Part shown: positions 60,814 through 64,000 of the stretch, one piece after another | Position numbering within the stretch: position 1 is the first letter of the stretch | Layout: the number at the start of each line of letters is the position of its first letter | DNA from: an uncultured Clostridia bacterium | GTDB taxonomy: Bacteria > Bacillota > Clostridia > Christensenellales > Borkfalkiaceae | Length of the DNA: 64,000 nucleotides | Direction of reading: 5' to 3' | Assembly (NCBI GenBank): GCA_944368925.1 | Contig: CALVXG010000002.1 | Location: 1 to 64,000 of the forward strand | Program-made: the position numbers and the translations under genes | Notes under the pieces: model-generated | What the model was told of the DNA's origin: nothing | The model's database searches: none | Seen by the model: only the letters and a program-made list of their open reading frames with translations

Positions 60814-60896
60814 GCGGATGTGGCGAAATTGGCAGACGCGCCGGACTTAGAATCCGGTGGGCAACCTTGCAGGTTCAAGTCCTGTCATCCGCACCA
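60814..60896 (+). tRNA. tRNA-Leu(TAG)
   Basis: Acceptor stem GCGGATG/CATCCGC, discriminator A, encoded CCA. Anticodon stem CCGGA/TCCGG with loop CTTAGAA, anticodon TAG. A variable arm GGGCAACCTT and GTTCAAGTC fit a class II leucine tRNA. Confidence 0.95.
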
Positions 60897-60902
60897 TATG
60901 AT

Positions 60903-60953
60903 ACACCTATTGCAATCCGAACCCCTGAGGTTGGACAGCAATAGGTGTTTTTC
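60903..60953 (+). terminator. terminator of tRNA-Leu
   Basis: ACACCTATTGC (60903-60913) pairs exactly with 60938-60948, enclosing a second small stem, followed by TTTTTCTG. Confidence 0.7.
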
Positions 60954-61068
60954 TGTTTCTTTGCGATAAAACTGCTGTAATTGAGCGTTTTTTAGCAATT
61001 TTAGCTGATACAATTAAAAATTGCATTTGGACTGTAAATCAGCAAAATCTTTCATTTAGATCAGTAAA

Positions 61069-61911
61069 TCATGAAAATCCCATGATCTGAACCCCTATGT
61101 CTCGGAATAGTATTCCTTTTCCTTTGCCATAGGGGTTTTGTTTTGATTTTTTAGAGTGAGGTCGTTTTGTGTTGTAAAATGTGACATAGTCATCTATCGC
61201 TTTTCTTAATTCATATTCAGATCTGTATTTTGTACGATATAACTCTTCGCGCTTCATTGAAGATAAGAAAGATTCGATTACAGAATTGTCGTATGGTGTA
61301 TGCGTACGAGAGAATGATTGTTCAACATGAAGAGATTTCAAATAAGAGCAGAAAGAGTAGGAACGATAATTTGTCCCTCGGTCGCTATGGAATATGAGAT
61401 TCTGCTGTGGTTGTCTGGTTTCATATGTTTGTCGAAAAGTACTTTTTACTAATTGAGTGCTGTTCTTAAAAGAAATTCTATATGCAATGATTGTCCTTGC
61501 GTATAAGTCCATAACGGCACAGATATGGTAGTTTTTATTGTTGAAACGAAAGTATGTAACATCACCGACCCAAACTTGGTTTGGAGCAGAGGGATTGAAT
61601 TGTTGATTTAATCGATTGTTACGCTTGCGTAGCTCCTTTTCATATAGAGATTTTGAAATTTGCCGAATGCTGATAAGTCCCATTTCTTGCATAAGGAATC
61701 GAACCGTTTTTTCGCTTGTAATACATCCGCGCTCTTTTAGCACGGCAGTTATTTTTCCTGCACCATAAATTTGTTTGCTTTCGTCAAATACTTGTTGAAT
61801 TTTTTCCCTCAGTTCTTCTCTGCGTTTTAAATACCAAACATTGTCTCGCTTATTGCGGAAGATGTGGTTGTAGAATGTCCCGCGGGAAACGTCCAAAGCT
61901 TCGCATAGCAT
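61069..61911 (-). CDS. IS3-family transposase OrfB
   Basis: 280 residues from the ATG; the frame runs on upstream to a stop near 61986, beside the slippery run AAAAAAG (61996-61990), as in OrfA-OrfB frameshift products. The DDE triad is visible: WVGDVTYF, FHSDRGTNY and NSVIESFLSSMKREE. An HTH_21-like region KQIYGAGKITAVLKERG lies at 47-63. The frame's stop lies just outside the proposed IS end. Without orfA the copy is probably not mobile by itself. Confidence 0.88.
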   Translation of the reverse strand: MLCEALDVSRGTFYNHIFRNKRDNVWYLKRREELREKIQQVFDESKQIYGAGKITAVLKERGCITSEKTVRFLMQEMGLISIRQISKSLYEKELRKRNNRLNQQFNPSAPNQVWVGDVTYFRFNNKNYHICAVMDLYARTIIAYRISFKNSTQLVKSTFRQTYETRQPQQNLIFHSDRGTNYRSYSFCSYLKSLHVEQSFSRTHTPYDNSVIESFLSSMKREELYRTKYRSEYELRKAIDDYVTFYNTKRPHSKKSKQNPYGKGKGILFRDIGVQIMGFS

Positions 61912-62030
61912 ATGTACATTGTATTGCCCTTGAAGAGCTTCGAGTTCATACAGGCGTTCTTGTAGCGGTGCTGAGACAGTGCAATTTACCTTTTTTAAGA
62001 TTTCAATAATTCCTTAGCACACATATCGTA
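61083..62030 (-). mobile_element. truncated IS3-family (IS150-like) insertion sequence
   Basis: The orfB transposase is whole. Its outer end probably begins at TGATCTGAACCCC (61083-61095), a plausible IS end. On the other side only the last codons of orfA (ELLKS, stop) remain before unrelated sequence near 62030, so most of orfA and one terminal repeat are gone. The left flank is the tRNA-Leu region, the right flank a helicase gene. Confidence 0.75.
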
Positions 62031-62064
62031 AATCGACAATAAGCAAAGTCCTTTGTACAAAACA

Positions 62065-62095
62065 AAAAGCCGTAGTCATAACGATTACGGCTTTT
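62065..62095 (-). terminator. terminator of the helicase gene
   Basis: AAAAGCCGTAGTC (62065-62077) pairs with GATTACGGCTTTT (62083-62095), one wobble; TTTTTGTTTT follows on the minus strand. Confidence 0.75.
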
Positions 62096-62111
62096 ATCTT
62101 GCAATATGCGG

Positions 62112-64000
62112 TTATTGTTTCAATTCCAAAAATCCCAATACAAACGCGTCTGGGAAGATGAATTGCTTTTCGCCGCTCGGGAACTTTACGCGCATATATT
62201 TCTTATCCGCGCCGATCCATGTTATCGTGCCGTCCCCAAACTTTTTATGCGAAACGACATCGCCGATTTTAACATCTGCAAGAATTTTCTCCCACTTATC
62301 CTCCGGCGTTTGCGTTGTTTCCTCGGCGGCCGGCTCCGAAACAACGGTTTCAGCCGTTGCCTGCGTACCTTTATCGCGGTACTTTTCGGGAATGAGAATT
62401 TGCTCGAAGTCCGTCATGGTCGCCTGCTGCTTGGAATACAACGTTTCATATTCCTCACGGCGCAGCACGGTATCCCAGCCGCCGACGGCTTCGCCTTCGT
62501 GCTTGTCAATGCCCGTATAAGATAGACTGGAATTCTCGTACTTGCGGAAGCCGAAAATGCCCTGATTCATCTTTTCCGCGTCGAATAGCCCGATGGAACA
62601 CAACACGTCGAAATCCTTGACGGTGAGCCCCGTGACCTTTTGGAACAGTTCCGGCTCTATCTGCGTAATGACGTCCTTGATCGTCTGTTCGCGGTAGTCG
62701 GTCAGATACATAAACGCGGGAATGCGCGCCGCAAGTTTCAGAAGATTCTCCTGCACCTGTTTGCGCAGGGACTTGGCTTTCTTCTCGTCCTCCGTAAGCT
62801 CTTTCTTTTCGGACGGCGTGAGCTCGTCGCCCTTTTCTTTTTTGAGCTTTTTGACCTTCTCCGAACGGTTGATGATCGTCTGGATCTCCGTATTCAAAGA
62901 GCGGAAGCCCTCTATGCGCATAAGCGCGACCAGAGCCTCCTGATTGTTTTGCAACTTTTTCAGTGTGTCGTTATCGACGTGAACAAGGAGTGCCGTCTGC
63001 CAGCGTTTGGCAAGCAAAGTGGCGGAAGTGCCCGCATAGGTGATATCGAGAATGTCCTGCGCGTCGATGCGGTTCATAGACGAGCCGTCAAACGCGAGCA
63101 CGGGCAGAAATGAGATAAATTCCGAAACCTTCTGTTCGGGGCTGGCATCATCCACTTTCAGACGGCAGGAATAATCGGATATCTGGTGCAGCGCGCGTTC
63201 CAGCGCAAAGTCAAAGATATAACATTCCTGCTTGATGACTTCTTTATCCCCGTGGTCATTTACGACCTCCCACGGCGATTGCACGCGGAACGCCGTCTGG
63301 AAATACGTTTCGGGCGACTTTAAGTTGCGCAGCATGAACACGCCCGCCCAAGGACGCACGGTAACGCCCGTCGTCAGTTTCCCGCAGGAGAGCGTGATCG
63401 TCTTTGTTTTGAGCGGATCGCCCATAGCGTTCAACACGGGGCGCAGCGCGTCCAAACCAATACCTGCTTTCGGGCCTGCACAGACGATGACTTTATAATC
63501 GTCAAAGAAGTTGTTCTGCTTTTGCCTGAGCAGGTTATACATGGCGTAACAGCTTGCGACGTTCGGCAAAAACCACAGCGTATGCGACAGCACGTTCAAA
63601 AGCGTGGTATCGGAAAAGGGCATGGGCGGGCGTTCCGCGCCCAGTTTCAATCCGTCCACGGGCATATAGTTGCCCTGAATCATTTTGAGCCATTTTTGCA
63701 CGTCGTCTTCATAGACAAACCGCGCCGTTTCAATCTTTCCTTTTTCGAGTACTTCCGCGCGGAAAAACTCGTTGATGTCGAACTCGTCATACCCTTCATT
63801 GATCGCGACGTTTGTCGTAATGGAATCGGGCACCTTATAGGTGAGCATGACCATTTTCGGCAAAGCGGCATAGGGATTTTCGCCCATAGACCTATCCCAA
63901 TGCTCTTTTGCGTACTGTTCGTCCGAATACGTCCAGTTGAACACCTGATCTTCCAGAAATTCACCCGAATTGAGTGCGCGGAAGGGCGTGCCGGAAAGAT
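62112..64000 (-). CDS. SF2 helicase of restriction-enzyme type, C-terminal part (5' end off window)
   Basis: The frame is open to the window edge. The first visible residues, LSGTPFRAL, are helicase motif III, so the N-terminal nuclease or ATP-binding part lies outside. TLSCGKLTTGVTVRPWAGV and TYFQTAFRVQSP match motifs V and VI of type III and other restriction helicases. A lysine-rich coiled coil lies near the middle, and the last 60 residues (IGDVVSHKKFGDGTITWIG) are a small Tudor/KOW-like domain as at the ends of UvrD-type helicases. It probably translocates DNA in a restriction or other defence system. It sits beside tRNA-Leu and an IS remnant, typical for a defence island. Confidence 0.75.
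   Translation of the reverse strand, partial: LSGTPFRALNSGEFLEDQVFNWTYSDEQYAKEHWDRSMGENPYAALPKMVMLTYKVPDSITTNVAINEGYDEFDINEFFRAEVLEKGKIETARFVYEDDVQKWLKMIQGNYMPVDGLKLGAERPPMPFSDTTLLNVLSHTLWFLPNVASCYAMYNLLRQKQNNFFDDYKVIVCAGPKAGIGLDALRPVLNAMGDPLKTKTITLSCGKLTTGVTVRPWAGVFMLRNLKSPETYFQTAFRVQSPWEVVNDHGDKEVIKQECYIFDFALERALHQISDYSCRLKVDDASPEQKVSEFISFLPVLAFDGSSMNRIDAQDILDITYAGTSATLLAKRWQTALLVHVDNDTLKKLQNNQEALVALMRIEGFRSLNTEIQTIINRSEKVKKLKKEKGDELTPSEKKELTEDEKKAKSLRKQVQENLLKLAARIPAFMYLTDYREQTIKDVITQIEPELFQKVTGLTVKDFDVLCSIGLFDAEKMNQGIFGFRKYENSSLSYTGIDKHEGEAVGGWDTVLRREEYETLYSKQQATMTDFEQILIPEKYRDKGTQATAETVVSEPAAEETTQTPEDKWEKILADVKIGDVVSHKKFGDGTITWIGADKKYMRVKFPSGEKQFIFPDAFVLGFLELKQ

Overview
The window looks like a chromosome segment of an anaerobic member of the Firmicutes, class Clostridia. 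Pointers are purine-rich Shine-Dalgarno sites, TTG/GTG starts, intrinsic terminators, TAAAAT-type -10 boxes at 17 bp spacing, an LplB/YtcP-type ABC importer, a DUF1385 protein, DUF5685 next to a DnaJ-like protein, TnpW-like and large serine recombinase genes, and a possible Re-type citrate synthase. A Christensenellales-like gut lineage would fit, but that is a guess.

Layout. (1) 1-3761: an accessory cluster of a DUF2997-like small protein (cut by the window edge), a two-module AAA+ ATPase, an NrdG-like radical SAM protein, and a DEDDh exonuclease fused to a BRCT-like domain. (2) 3.9-10.6 kb: remains of two related integrative elements. Each has an HTH protein, a replication initiator with an HxH (HUH) motif, repeats and a long hairpin; the first also has a TnpW-like gene and a large serine recombinase. 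(3) 10.9-26.6 kb: an AraC regulator divergent from an 11-gene tightly packed operon: sugar ABC importer without ATPase, nucleoside hydrolase, 1216-residue surface protein, two BNR/sialidase-like proteins, SGNH esterase, FGGY kinase, HpcH-type aldolase and ribokinase. The segment lies between inverted paralogous copies of one HTH module (4.1-5.1 and 26.6-27.5 kb) and stops at tRNA-Ser(GCT). (4) 27.6-60.9 kb: mostly housekeeping DNA: ppa, nicotinamidase-like, cardiolipin synthase, rpmE, DUF1385-PrmC fusion, prfA, aminotransferase, citrate/isopropylmalate-type synthase, thrC, trpS, rlmD, efflux and uracil transport, with small regulators carrying clear palindromic operators. (5) 60.9-64.0 kb: next to tRNA-Leu(TAG), a truncated IS3-type element and the C-terminal part of an SF2 helicase of restriction-system type, open at the right edge.

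How it works together. The operon in part 3 reads as a surface-to-cytoplasm glycan or glycoconjugate pathway: surface-anchored binding and cleavage, deacylation, import, then intracellular hydrolysis, phosphorylation and aldol cleavage. The cluster in part 1 is the best candidate for an undescribed system. It joins ATP-driven remodelling, a radical SAM activase-like enzyme and a nuclease, in a mobile setting.
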